From NCBI RefSeq assembly GCF_003324525.1, contig NZ_QGDC01000001.1:186001-250000 (forward strand): 64,000 bases of DNA. Reading direction: 5' to 3'. This DNA is from Mucilaginibacter hurinus (GTDB taxonomy: Bacteria; Bacteroidota; Bacteroidia; Sphingobacteriales; Sphingobacteriaceae). Shown one piece after another: positions 43,035-52,145 of this stretch. The position numbers were made by a program, and so were the translations under genes. Below the pieces are notes generated by a model, which was not told where the DNA came from, did no database searches, and saw nothing but the letters and a program-made list of their open reading frames with translations. The stretch's first letter is position 1, and each line of letters starts with the position of its first letter.

Positions 43035-46000
43035 ATGTTAAAGTCGCTTTTTTTGTTCATCTCTTTTATCGCTCTGCTATGGTTCGGCCCAAGAAATATA
43101 GCCGAACGCACAGCCGATGTTAATTTAATTATACAGCAGAACGAAGCCGCAGGTACGATTAGCGTGTTGCGCGCGGACAATAAAGAAGTAGTATTAACGC
43201 AAATTGCCAAGGCTGATTTGAGGCCATACATACACCCTGTTACATCGCCTGATGGAAAAAGCACCATGACGGAGTTTAGCCCCGCGCACCACAAACACCA
43301 AACGGGTATATATTGGGGATTTACGAGCGTTAATGGCCGTAACTACTTCACTAACCCTGGTGCAGGGTATTGGCAGCGGGTATCAGCCCGCGTGCTTGAA
43401 AAAAGCGGCCCTGTTGTAAAATGGCAAACCGTTTATAATTTACTTGACGACAAAGGCACGGTTGTTATGACCGAGACGCAATACTGGGCCATGCAGCATG
43501 AAGATGGCAGGTTTTTGCTGAGCCTTGAGTGGCGGGGCGAGGCCAAAACCGACGTAACCATCGCCAAGTATCCATATGGTGGTTTATTTGTACGCATGCC
43601 GTGGAAACAGGGTATTGACGGCGATGTGATCAACGCGGCCCGTCAGCGTAATCAAAAGGCTGAAGGCCAGGCGGCCACGTGGGTAGATGTAGGTATGAAG
43701 CTGGACGGCCGGGAAGACAGGGCGCATATTGCGATACTGGATCATCCGGAGAACAAAGGATATCCGCACAAATGGCGTGTAGACGACCAGATGGGGGTAG
43801 GTCCTGTGCCTACGCATGATGCTGACCGTGTGATTAAAAAAGGCGAAAACGAAGTAATAAAACATCGCCTGGTAATTTATACCGGCCAGTTTAACGATAT
43901 TAAATTAAACGAAGAGTGGGGAAAATATACCGGTAAGGATCCGATATGGGCGAGCATTGAGCTATGGAATGTAGCCAAGCGCGAAGCTATGGACGCCAAG
44001 TTTCTGACGCCTGACGAGGCTTTGAAGGCCATGACTTTTAAAGACGGATTTACCGCAAACGTATATGCTGCTGAGCCTGACATTACTCAACCCATGGCCT
44101 TTTGCTGGGACGATCGCGGACGACTTTGGGTAGCGGAAAACCGTGACTATGAGTCGCGTTTTACAGGCTATGCTAACGATGGCAATAGCCGCATACTTAT
44201 ACTTGAAGATACAGACCATGATGGTAAAGCCGACAAGAAAACGGTTTTTGCTGATGGCATCCCTTTCCCTGCGGCTTTAGCTGTTGGGTTTGACGGTGTA
44301 TTTGTAGGAGCGCCGCCCAACTTACTTTATATACCCGACCGCAACCACGACGATAAAGCAGATATGGCCGACATTGAAGTACGTTTGACCGGCTGGGGTA
44401 TACGCGACAGGCACGAAACGCTTAACAGCTTCCATTGGGGGCCTGATGGCTGGCTGTACGGCTGCCAGGGCTTTGCTACGCCGTCGCGCATACGTAAACC
44501 TGAAGGCAAGGGGAAGCTCTTTAAACATAAAGATCCTTTCCCTGAAGACGAAATTTTAAAAGGTCCCGGTGTTGATATCAATGGCGGCGTGTGGCGCTAT
44601 CACCCTACCAAAGATAAATTTGAGGTAGTAGCACACGGACTTAGCAACCCTTGGGGTATTGACTATGATGCCAAAGGGCAGATATTTATCACGGCCTGCG
44701 TAATACCGCACTTGTGGTATATTATTCCGGGCGGTATTTACCTGCGGCAGGGCGGTCAGCATTTTAACCCTTACACTTATACAGACATCCAAACCATAAC
44801 CGACCACAGCCACCGTTCGGCACATGGCGGCGCCAGCATCTATCAATCAGATGCGTATCCTATAGAGCAGCATGGACGTATTTTTATGGCCAACATACAT
44901 GAACATGCTATACTTACCGATATACTCACGCCAAAAGGCTCGGGCTTTGTAGGCTCGCATGGCGACGACCTGATGTCAGCAAATAACGCGCAGTGGGTAG
45001 GCTTCAGTACCACGATAGGCCCTGACGGCGATTTGTACGTGCTCGACTGGCATGACGCCGATATTTGCGGCGGTTCTGTTTTAAATAAGGAAACCGGCCG
45101 GATATACCGGGTATCGCCAAAACAATCGCTTGCTAAAAACTTTACAGGCAGATATTCGGATCTTAATAAGATGAGCGACAGGCAATTGGTAAACCTGCAA
45201 ACCAGCCCAAGCGACTGGCACTCACGCCGCGCACGCGTAATTCTGCAGAACCGGGCTTTCAAAGGAAAATTAAAGAAAAACACGCAGGATGAATTGCGCA
45301 GAATATATGATGAAAACACCAATGTAGATTACCGCCTGCGTGCATTTTGGGCATTATACGTCACTAACGGACTTGGCATCAAGGATCTTGAAGAAGCAAT
45401 GGATGATAAGAATGAATACATACGGGGCTGGGCTATACAAATGGCCTGGGAAAGCGGAGCGGTGCAAGCATCAACCATTGCGCGCTTTGAGCACCTGGCC
45501 TTAATGGACCCGTCGCCGGTTGTCCGTTTGTATCTGGCCGCTGCGCTGCAACGTATTGATGCCGATAAACGCTGGAATATTGCCGCATCGCTTTCGCAAT
45601 GCGAGGGTGACGAAAATGACCATAACTTGCCTAAAATGCTATGGTACGGTATTGAGCCCCTGGTTGCCAAAGATGCCGACCGTGCGCTTAGCCTTGCCGC
45701 AAACAGTAAGCTTAGCATCATTAAAAAATTTACAGCCCGCCGCGCCGTGGACGCCGATGCAATAAATACGCTGGTTACCTGGTTTGGCAAACAGCCTAAA
45801 GCGGATATAGTTATGCTTGAAGGTACACGTGATGCCCTTGAAGGCCGTACAGACTTGAAAACACCGTCTAACTGGAAAGACACTTATACCAGGCTGCAGC
45901 GCCAGAATGATAAGGTTAAGCAGCTATCTACAGAAATTGCACAATATTTTGGAGATACCGAGGCCGCCAACCAGTTTTTTGCAACCATGCGCGACAAAAC

Positions 46001-46838
46001 TGCACCAGCGGATAAACGGCGCAAGGCACTGCTTGCACTGTCTGCACAGCAACGGCCCGAATTGATAAAGGAACTGCCCGGCTTGTTAAGTGATGATGTG
46101 CTGCGTAATGATGCCATACGCGCCATAGCCAGCTTTGAGGATGAAAAATTGGGTCAGCACTTACTAAGCATGTATCCTAAGCTGAACCAGAAAGATAAGG
46201 ACGACGCCATACAAACCCTGGCATCGCGCCCTAAATATGGGTGGATACTAACACAGGCCATAAAAAATAAAACTATTGAAAAGCGTGACATACCTGCCGG
46301 CACCGCACGCCAGTTAAGGCGCGTGGTAGGCAGCGGATTTGTGGAGATATGGGGACCGATTGATCAGCTTCCATCCAATGAAATAGCTTACAAAAAATAC
46401 CGCGAACTGCTGACGCCGAAAGCACTCGAAAATGCTGATCTGAAAAAAGGTCATGAAATATTTTTGCGTACGTGCGGTGCCTGCCATAAAATGTACGGCG
46501 AAGGCGGCACCATAGGGCCTGACCTTACGGGATCAAACCGGCAAAAAGTTGATTACTTGCTGTTTAATGTACTTGAGCCAAGTGGCGAAATACAAGATGA
46601 CTACAAACTGGTGGTAATTACTACCCGCGACGGACGCACCTACTCAGGCAACATCGCTGCCGAAAATGAGCGCCAGGTAACCATGCGTATTGTTGGCCAG
46701 GAAGCGGCTGTTATCAATAAATCAAACATACAATCGCGCGAGGTTATGCCTATTTCGATGATGCCGACAGGGTTATTTCAAAACCTGAGCGATAAAGAAG
46801 TTATTGATATTGTGGGGTATTTGAGTAAGACGAAGTAA
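43035..46838 (+). CDS. PmoA-like (DUF6807) / PVC-type membrane-bound dehydrogenase / cytochrome c fusion protein
   Basis: Exported 1,267-residue protein with a short hydrophobic N-terminus (about 3-18). Domains in order: PmoA-family/DUF6807 beta-sandwich (about 25-300, with EFSPAHHKHQTGIYWG); a six-bladed propeller of the 'membrane-bound dehydrogenase' class first described in Planctomycetes/Verrucomicrobia (about 330-700, MAFCWDDRGRLWVAENRDY and NPWGIDYDAKGQIF; both in part); helical HEAT-like repeats (about 740-1085); and a C-terminal cytochrome c domain with CGACH at 1147-1151 and a Met-rich distal loop. Probably a periplasmic sugar/alcohol oxidase-like enzyme passing electrons to its own heme. 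Substrate unknown. Monocistronic, with its own promoter. Confidence 0.88.
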   Translation: MLKSLFLFISFIALLWFGPRNIAERTADVNLIIQQNEAAGTISVLRADNKEVVLTQIAKADLRPYIHPVTSPDGKSTMTEFSPAHHKHQTGIYWGFTSVNGRNYFTNPGAGYWQRVSARVLEKSGPVVKWQTVYNLLDDKGTVVMTETQYWAMQHEDGRFLLSLEWRGEAKTDVTIAKYPYGGLFVRMPWKQGIDGDVINAARQRNQKAEGQAATWVDVGMKLDGREDRAHIAILDHPENKGYPHKWRVDDQMGVGPVPTHDADRVIKKGENEVIKHRLVIYTGQFNDIKLNEEWGKYTGKDPIWASIELWNVAKREAMDAKFLTPDEALKAMTFKDGFTANVYAAEPDITQPMAFCWDDRGRLWVAENRDYESRFTGYANDGNSRILILEDTDHDGKADKKTVFADGIPFPAALAVGFDGVFVGAPPNLLYIPDRNHDDKADMADIEVRLTGWGIRDRHETLNSFHWGPDGWLYGCQGFATPSRIRKPEGKGKLFKHKDPFPEDEILKGPGVDINGGVWRYHPTKDKFEVVAHGLSNPWGIDYDAKGQIFITACVIPHLWYIIPGGIYLRQGGQHFNPYTYTDIQTITDHSHRSAHGGASIYQSDAYPIEQHGRIFMANIHEHAILTDILTPKGSGFVGSHGDDLMSANNAQWVGFSTTIGPDGDLYVLDWHDADICGGSVLNKETGRIYRVSPKQSLAKNFTGRYSDLNKMSDRQLVNLQTSPSDWHSRRARVILQNRAFKGKLKKNTQDELRRIYDENTNVDYRLRAFWALYVTNGLGIKDLEEAMDDKNEYIRGWAIQMAWESGAVQASTIARFEHLALMDPSPVVRLYLAAALQRIDADKRWNIAASLSQCEGDENDHNLPKMLWYGIEPLVAKDADRALSLAANSKLSIIKKFTARRAVDADAINTLVTWFGKQPKADIVMLEGTRDALEGRTDLKTPSNWKDTYTRLQRQNDKVKQLSTEIAQYFGDTEAANQFFATMRDKTAPADKRRKALLALSAQQRPELIKELPGLLSDDVLRNDAIRAIASFEDEKLGQHLLSMYPKLNQKDKDDAIQTLASRPKYGWILTQAIKNKTIEKRDIPAGTARQLRRVVGSGFVEIWGPIDQLPSNEIAYKKYRELLTPKALENADLKKGHEIFLRTCGACHKMYGEGGTIGPDLTGSNRQKVDYLLFNVLEPSGEIQDDYKLVVITTRDGRTYSGNIAAENERQVTMRIVGQEAAVINKSNIQSREVMPISMMPTGLFQNLSDKEVIDIVGYLSKTK

Positions 46839-46862
46839 CTTTTGAATATAGCTATAAACGAC

Positions 46863-48476
46863 TTATTGCTGGCTAAAGGGTGGCTGGCCATTTAATTGCC
46901 GGTAAAGTGGTAAATCAGATCGCTCCTGTTCAGACTGACGGAAATTTTTACAGTAGTAAACCTGCAGGCGTAACTCCACTATACCGTTGCGAACAATATT
47001 AATATCAGGTAATTGGGTAACCGAGTCAAAAAAAGGTTTTACGTCATTATCAATATTCTCCTGATGCCTCTGGCCTATTATCACTGCATCATGCCCAGTC
47101 AGCTTTTTAGGATCAACCAGAAAAGCTATATTTCGCGGGTCACTGTTGAAGCACACTATGTCCTTCTTACCTTTTAAAGCCCAGTCTACTTTACCGGCAA
47201 GCCACCAGCGGGGGCTACCAACAAACAGTTTTTTATTATCCATCCAGCCTTCTTTTTCAAACCGGGTGTGTATATCTTCATAATCTATGCCTTGTATTGT
47301 AGGGTCGTCTATATCACCGTTAAGGCTCACTAACCATTTCGGGCCATAGGCTTGCCAAAAACCGGTTACCATATGCAAACTCAATACCGTTATAGTAAGC
47401 ACGGTAAAGGCAACTGAGAAAGCAAGCCATTGACGTACTCTTTTCTGCTGCCTGTTATCGCTATTAAGCGCCTTATTTATAAAATATCCAAGTGGCATAA
47501 ACAACATCATATAGCCGGGCGCCTGCCAGTGAAAATGATATTGCAGGTCGGCCCATAACGTTACTACGGTAAAAAATACAACCGGCAGTACAGCAGTCCA
47601 AAATACAAAGCTGTACACGGTTGAAGTAGTTCGTAACTTATAAGCAGTGAATAATTGCTTAACCACCGGGTACCATATCCACGGCAGCATCCATAATGCC
47701 TGACCGGCAATGCTCCTTAATAACCATTCGGGATGTAGCGTAAAATTTTCATCCGCACCGGCGCGTGAGCCCTGAAAAACAAATGAGGCCCAGTTATTTT
47801 GATAATTCCACCAAACTACCGGGAAGGATATCAGCAAAGTTATACCGACTGCGAGATACGGACCCGGATGTATAAGCCAATGCCAACGGTTTTTATCAGT
47901 AATCACATATAAAAACACACCGGCAAAAAGGAATAACACATGATACTTACTTAACGTAGCCAACCCCATCAATACACCGGTGAGCGTCCACCACAGGTAA
48001 ACGTTGCGTTTTTGCGTTGAACCCTCCGATAATCTTACATCCAGCACCCGGGCAAAGCAATAGGCCGCAGCCAGCCAAAAGAATATCAACGGCGCATCGG
48101 GCTGAAACCAGGCCGCTACAGATATAGTAAATACGGCACTTAAATTCATTAATACTACGGCCCAAAAGCCGGCGGCGGCATTAAATAAATACCGGGTAAG
48201 TATAAACAGCAGCCAGCTTGAACCGGCAAACAGCAAAACCGCCGGGAACCGTAAACCCAGGGTTGTAATACCAAATAATTTAATGCTAAGCCAGCTAAGC
48301 CAAAAAAATAAAGGCGGCTGGTCAAAATAACTCCACTCTATGGTTAGCGCACCACGGAAGTAGTAGGATTCGCCCATGCCTAAACCAGTATAATGGGCAA
48401 TAAGCAGGCGTATTATAAATGTACAGCCGATGATATAAAAGACATTTTTTGCTGCGTTCTGTTTGGTGATTTTCAT
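46863..48476 (-). CDS. Glycosyltransferase family 39 (ArnT/PMT-like) membrane protein
   Basis: Polyprenyl-phosphate-sugar dependent transferase, 537 residues, with about ten to twelve membrane segments in the N-terminal two-thirds. Family marks are the acidic/aromatic first loop (GMGESYYFRGALTIEWSYFDQPP; in part), WFQPDAPLIFFWLAAAY and a C-terminal soluble periplasmic part (about 385-537). Likely adds a sugar to lipid A, protein or another lipid-linked acceptor outside the inner membrane. It converges with the dehydrogenase fusion gene. Confidence 0.87.
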   Translation of the reverse strand: MKITKQNAAKNVFYIIGCTFIIRLLIAHYTGLGMGESYYFRGALTIEWSYFDQPPLFFWLSWLSIKLFGITTLGLRFPAVLLFAGSSWLLFILTRYLFNAAAGFWAVVLMNLSAVFTISVAAWFQPDAPLIFFWLAAAYCFARVLDVRLSEGSTQKRNVYLWWTLTGVLMGLATLSKYHVLFLFAGVFLYVITDKNRWHWLIHPGPYLAVGITLLISFPVVWWNYQNNWASFVFQGSRAGADENFTLHPEWLLRSIAGQALWMLPWIWYPVVKQLFTAYKLRTTSTVYSFVFWTAVLPVVFFTVVTLWADLQYHFHWQAPGYMMLFMPLGYFINKALNSDNRQQKRVRQWLAFSVAFTVLTITVLSLHMVTGFWQAYGPKWLVSLNGDIDDPTIQGIDYEDIHTRFEKEGWMDNKKLFVGSPRWWLAGKVDWALKGKKDIVCFNSDPRNIAFLVDPKKLTGHDAVIIGQRHQENIDNDVKPFFDSVTQLPDINIVRNGIVELRLQVYYCKNFRQSEQERSDLPLYRQLNGQPPFSQQ

Positions 48477-48640
48477 GTGTTCCAGCAGTACAAATATTAC
48501 TACTGTACATTAATTAAGTTTTAACGCAATTGTAAAATTCAAAAATGCCGTACTTTCATCATTACGTATAAATACGCATTTTTACTAAGCGCGGGTGATA
48601 TTTTAATACAACAATGCACTTATATATAAAACCATAAATT

Positions 48641-49171
48641 ATGGCAACTACATTGAACATACAAGCGTGGCGCGAGGAGCTTTTTATAACGCTGTACAAA
48701 AAAACGTTCCCCGCGTCGGCCAGGTACATTTGTAAAATGGGCGGCACTTTTGACGATGCAAAAGATATATTTCAGGACGCTTTGGTAATTTATTATGAAA
48801 AGGTAATAGCAGGTCCTGCGCAAATAAATAATTCAGATACCGCCTACCTGCTTGGAATTGCGCGCCACTTATGGTTAAAGCGACTCAAGCACAATGATTT
48901 GAAGCGGCCTTTAGATAACTACGATTTTGAAGATGAGCATGAGCAGGCGGCTTCAGCCAACGCGATAATGGCTTACCTTGAAACAGCCGGACAGCGGTGT
49001 ATGGAACTGTTGCGGGCTTTTTATTATGATAAGCTCGCAGTTAAAGATATTGCCGCGTTATTTGGCTACGCGGGCGAACGCTCCGCAACCGTACAAAAAT
49101 ACAAGTGCCTGGAAAAGGTGCGTGTCACCGTTAAACAAAAAGCATTAACTTATGAGGACTTCCTTGAATAA
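48641..49171 (+). CDS. ECF-type sigma factor, first gene of a sigma-ClpP operon
   Basis: 176-residue sigma-70-family protein. Region 2 contains DDAKDIFQDALVIYYEKV and TAYLLGIARHLWLKRLKH; region 4 contains CMELLRAFYYDKLAVKDIAALFGYAG with an HTH and KYKCLEKVR. Compared with ordinary ECF factors the linker is short and the protein diverges from the sigma factor at 11639-12244. The following 88-codon gene starts inside its last 20 bases, and clpP follows 17 bp later, so one mRNA is likely. Confidence 0.87.
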   Translation: MATTLNIQAWREELFITLYKKTFPASARYICKMGGTFDDAKDIFQDALVIYYEKVIAGPAQINNSDTAYLLGIARHLWLKRLKHNDLKRPLDNYDFEDEHEQAASANAIMAYLETAGQRCMELLRAFYYDKLAVKDIAALFGYAGERSATVQKYKCLEKVRVTVKQKALTYEDFLE

Positions 49172-49418
49172 TATAAAACGCATTGAGGATTACATGGCGG
49201 GCCGGCTGCTGCCGGGCGACAAGTTGTTATTTGATGCAGACAGGATACTTAACGCGGAAACTGAGCACAACGTTTTAGCACAGCGCCACACCTATACACT
49301 TATAGAAAAATATGGCCGTAAAAAGTTAAAGGCAGAAATAGAAGCTGTACACCAGCAGCTGTTCACAAACAAAAAGTATCGCAATTTTGCACAGCGCGTG
49401 CTGCGCCTTTTCAGCTAA
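49152..49418 (+). CDS. Small hypothetical protein (88 aa) between sigma factor and ClpP
   Basis: Overlaps the end of the sigma-factor gene by 20 bp. Soluble, largely helical protein: N-terminal NNIKRIEDYMAGRLLPGDKLLFDADRIL resembles the short cytoplasmic segment often found at the start of Bacteroidota anti-sigma factors, followed by a charged helix (KYGRKKLKAEIEAVHQQL). There is no membrane segment, so it is not a classical transmembrane anti-sigma factor. A soluble regulator of the sigma factor, or an adaptor for the adjacent protease, are the two obvious ideas; neither is shown by the sequence. Confidence 0.72.
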   Translation: MRTSLNNIKRIEDYMAGRLLPGDKLLFDADRILNAETEHNVLAQRHTYTLIEKYGRKKLKAEIEAVHQQLFTNKKYRNFAQRVLRLFS

Positions 49419-49435
49419 TTTAAAGATATATCATA

Positions 49436-50125
49436 ATGACTTATTTTAATGAATTCCGCAAATACGCGGCAGGGAACCGCTATGCAGGTACCTTAACCCT
49501 TGACAGCTATGCAGCGTACATAAACACTGCCGCTCTACCTGTTTGCATGACACCGCATATTATTGAAGAACGGCAGCTCAATGTGGCGCAAATGGACGTT
49601 TTTTCCCGCCTGATGATGGACCGTATTATATTTTTAGGGACGGCTGTTGATGACCAGGTAGCTAACATCATACAGGCGCAATTGCTGTTCCTGCAGTCTG
49701 CCGACCCCAAACGCGATATTCAACTGTATATCAATTCACCGGGCGGTTCGGTGTATGCCGGGCTTGGCATATATGATACCATGCAGTTTATATCGCCGGA
49801 TGTGGCTACAATTTGCACCGGCATGGCTGCTTCCATGGCTTCGGTACTGCTTTGTGCCGGGGCTGCGGGCAAGCGTGCAGCGCTTAAGCATTCGCGTGTA
49901 ATGCTGCATCAACCATCCGGCGGTGTGCACGGTCCGCAATCAGATATTGAAATAACTGCCCGGCAAATAGCCAAAATCAAGCATGAGTTATATTCAATTA
50001 TAGCCCAGCACAGCAAACAAGATTATGAAACTGTACATGCCGTAAGCGATCGCGATCATTGGATGATAGCACATGAGGCAAAAGAGTTTGGTATGATAGA
50101 TGAGATATTAGGGGAAAGCAAATAA
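49436..50125 (+). CDS. clpP: ATP-dependent Clp protease proteolytic subunit (ClpP)
   Basis: Serine protease chamber subunit used with ClpX/ClpA/ClpC ATPases. The triad is visible: S133 in GMAASMASVLLC, H158 in MLHQPSGG, and D207 in SDRDHWM. INSPGGSVYAGLGIYDTMQ is standard. The 229 residues include about 35 extra N-terminal residues before the usual core, and an Ala/Gly-rich AGAAGKRAAL stretch. Its location behind an ECF sigma factor, away from tig/clpX, suggests a conditional paralogue and not the housekeeping ClpP; that is inference. No Clp ATPase gene is in the window. Confidence 0.92.
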   Translation: MTYFNEFRKYAAGNRYAGTLTLDSYAAYINTAALPVCMTPHIIEERQLNVAQMDVFSRLMMDRIIFLGTAVDDQVANIIQAQLLFLQSADPKRDIQLYINSPGGSVYAGLGIYDTMQFISPDVATICTGMAASMASVLLCAGAAGKRAALKHSRVMLHQPSGGVHGPQSDIEITARQIAKIKHELYSIIAQHSKQDYETVHAVSDRDHWMIAHEAKEFGMIDEILGESK

Positions 50126-50141
50126 CGCCGCATCCGGGGGC

Positions 50142-50636
50142 TTACTGCTGTTTCCAAACCTTATTTTCTACCCCTATTCTTACATATAACATGGCCGCAT
50201 TTAACAACGTAAAAATCACGGCAGTGTAGTACAGATGAAACACAAGGGGGATAATGGCAATCTCGCAAACAACTTCGGTATAATTAGGGTGTTTGAGCCA
50301 TCTAAAGGGTCCCTTAGCTATCGGCTGAAAATTTGGTACGCGGTAAATGCGGGTATTCCAGTACCTGCCTAATGACGATATGACCCAAAATTTAAACAGC
50401 AGCAACGCAATTAAAATCGCAAGAAAATTATAGTTGACGGGCGGGCTATCACGCAGAACGTATTCGGTTATCAGCGACACAATAAACAGCGTATGCATGG
50501 CGACCATAAACGGGTAATGTTCGCGCCCGTACTCTATAGCCCCTTGTTGCAACAACCATTTTTGATTACGCGCGGCTATATATAATTCAGACAAGCGCTG
50601 TATGATGAACAGGGAGATAAAAATGGCAAAATCCAT
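50142..50636 (-). CDS. Isoprenylcysteine carboxyl methyltransferase (ICMT)-family membrane protein
   Basis: 164-residue integral membrane protein with four to five hydrophobic segments. The SAM-binding signature is visible as GPFRWLKHPNYTEVVCEI (about 112-129) with a C-terminal RIGVENKVW. It is translated 4 bp after the type III polyketide synthase gene. In Bacillus subtilis the equivalent pair is BpsA-BpsB, where the ICMT-like protein O-methylates alkylpyrones; I infer the same type of activity here. Confidence 0.87.
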   Translation of the reverse strand: MDFAIFISLFIIQRLSELYIAARNQKWLLQQGAIEYGREHYPFMVAMHTLFIVSLITEYVLRDSPPVNYNFLAILIALLLFKFWVISSLGRYWNTRIYRVPNFQPIAKGPFRWLKHPNYTEVVCEIAIIPLVFHLYYTAVIFTLLNAAMLYVRIGVENKVWKQQ

Positions 50637-50640
50637 AGCC

Positions 50641-51699
50641 CTAACCGTTGGTCATTTGTAATAGTACCATTTCGCTCGAAAAGCCCGGCCCCATAGCCAG
50701 CATCAAGCCATATCCATCAGTAAAGCCCTTGTTCAAAAATTGTTCGAGCACATACAGCACGGTAACGCTCGACATGTTGCCATAGTCGCGCATTACCCCC
50801 CTGGTGTTATCTAAAGCGTGCTGGTCAAGTTCCAGCGCATTCATATAGGCATCCAATACTTTTTTACCACCGGGATGAAAGATGAAATTTTTTATATCAC
50901 TTAATTGCAAGTTATGGCCTTTAAGGAAAGCGGTAATGTCATCTTTTATACGCTCGTTAATAAAGGTAGGTATATCCTTCGAAAATAGCACCTTAAAGCC
51001 GGTGTCCTGGAAATCCCAACCCATTACGTCCAGCGAATCATAGTACAGCTTACTGCCCGAAGTCACGTAGCGCACTGAACCACTTGCTGCATGATTATCT
51101 CCCTTAATAATACAGGCTGCTACGCCATCACTGAAAAGGCTTGATCCGATAAAATTGCTCTTGCTGTAGTCGTTTTTTATTAATGTTAGCGAACACATTT
51201 CTACCGCCACAAGCAGTACAACAGCATTTGGATTAGCTTTAGCAGCAGTACAAGCCTTTGCTAAGCCCGATACGCCACCGCCGCAGCCTAACCCCCATAA
51301 CGGCGAACGATTGATATGCTGGTTTAAATGCATTTTATTGATGATCAATGCATCAATACTGGGTGTAGCCAGGCCGCTGGTTGATATAAAAAACAGGTCG
51401 GTAATGTCCTCTTTTTTTACTCCCGCTTTTAAAACGCAATCTTCTATAGCCTGTACCGAGTACTGCAACGATAGTTGTATGTAATCGTTGTTGCGCTCTT
51501 CGAAGGTATGAGCCTCGGCGTAATAACTTAAGGGTTTGCAAAAATTACGATATTGTATGCCTGTATTGTCAAAGGCATATATCAGCCTGTCAACCTGCGG
51601 GAAGTTGGCAGCGAACATTTCGCGCGCCTGCTCTTTTACTTCCATTTGGTCGGCTTTATCCGGCAGATCGATTTTAGATACTGAGGCTATATATGGCAT
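50641..51699 (-). CDS. Type III polyketide synthase (chalcone/stilbene synthase superfamily)
   Basis: Homodimeric ketosynthase that extends an acyl-CoA with malonyl-CoA and cyclises the product to an alkylpyrone or alkylresorcinol. Length 352 residues. The catalytic triad is complete: C139 in LWGLGCGGGVSGL, H275 in IFHPGGKK and N308 in YGNMSSVTVL. C-terminal GPGFSSEMVLLQ is the conserved GxGxx loop. First gene of a two-gene unit with the ICMT-family gene. Long-chain alkylpyrone or resorcinol lipid products are most likely by family precedent. Confidence 0.92.
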   Translation of the reverse strand: MPYIASVSKIDLPDKADQMEVKEQAREMFAANFPQVDRLIYAFDNTGIQYRNFCKPLSYYAEAHTFEERNNDYIQLSLQYSVQAIEDCVLKAGVKKEDITDLFFISTSGLATPSIDALIINKMHLNQHINRSPLWGLGCGGGVSGLAKACTAAKANPNAVVLLVAVEMCSLTLIKNDYSKSNFIGSSLFSDGVAACIIKGDNHAASGSVRYVTSGSKLYYDSLDVMGWDFQDTGFKVLFSKDIPTFINERIKDDITAFLKGHNLQLSDIKNFIFHPGGKKVLDAYMNALELDQHALDNTRGVMRDYGNMSSVTVLYVLEQFLNKGFTDGYGLMLAMGPGFSSEMVLLQMTNG

Positions 51700-51875
51700 G
51701 TTAACGTTTAGTAAATTTATGCAACCGTATTTGATGAGACATCCTGTTACCGTTGATAAACATCAGCTTTATTTTATTGTTTACAACCCTAATTTATTAT
51801 GTAACAGATTTCACCGGTAATTGTAATACTGGCATCATCATTGTATGATAGATGTTACTAGAAAAACAAAACATT

Positions 51876-52064
51876 ATGAACTTACTAAAATTTATTGCAA
51901 TAGGTGCCGCCGTAGCTTACGGAGTAAACTACGTTACCAAGAAACAGTCAAACGGTCGTTCTATTTTTGACGACATGATGGATAAAGCCCCTGACCTGGC
52001 TGATAACCTTAAAAAATATGGGGAAGACGCTTTGTCTAAGGTATCGCAGCGCGTACAATCATAA
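51876..52064 (+). CDS. Small YtxH-like membrane-anchored protein (62 aa)
   Basis: From ATG 51876 (MNLLKFIAIG); an in-frame start 24 bp earlier is less likely. One N-terminal hydrophobic segment (about 3-20) followed by a charged helical part (KAPDLADNLKKYGEDALSK). It resembles the small YtxH-domain stress-linked proteins by layout, with low certainty. Ends before a perfect bidirectional terminator. Confidence 0.65.
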   Translation: MNLLKFIAIGAAVAYGVNYVTKKQSNGRSIFDDMMDKAPDLADNLKKYGEDALSKVSQRVQS

Positions 52065-52092
52065 AACACTGGCGTAAACAGTTTAACGCTGT

Positions 52093-52130
52093 AAAAAAAA
52101 ACCCTGTAGCATGCTACAGGGTTTTTTTTT
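52093..52130. terminator. Bidirectional terminator between the YtxH-like and GH5 genes
   Basis: A 38-bp perfect palindrome centred at 52111/52112: CCCTGTAGC stems flanked by an A-run on one side and a T-run on the other. It serves both converging genes. Confidence 0.95.
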
Positions 52131-52145
52131 CTTAAAAGTTCATCC

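Noticed and set aside
45329-45883. Long antisense ORF (184 codons) opposite the dehydrogenase fusion gene
   Set aside because: Shadow frame of the HEAT-repeat region; no domain recognised.
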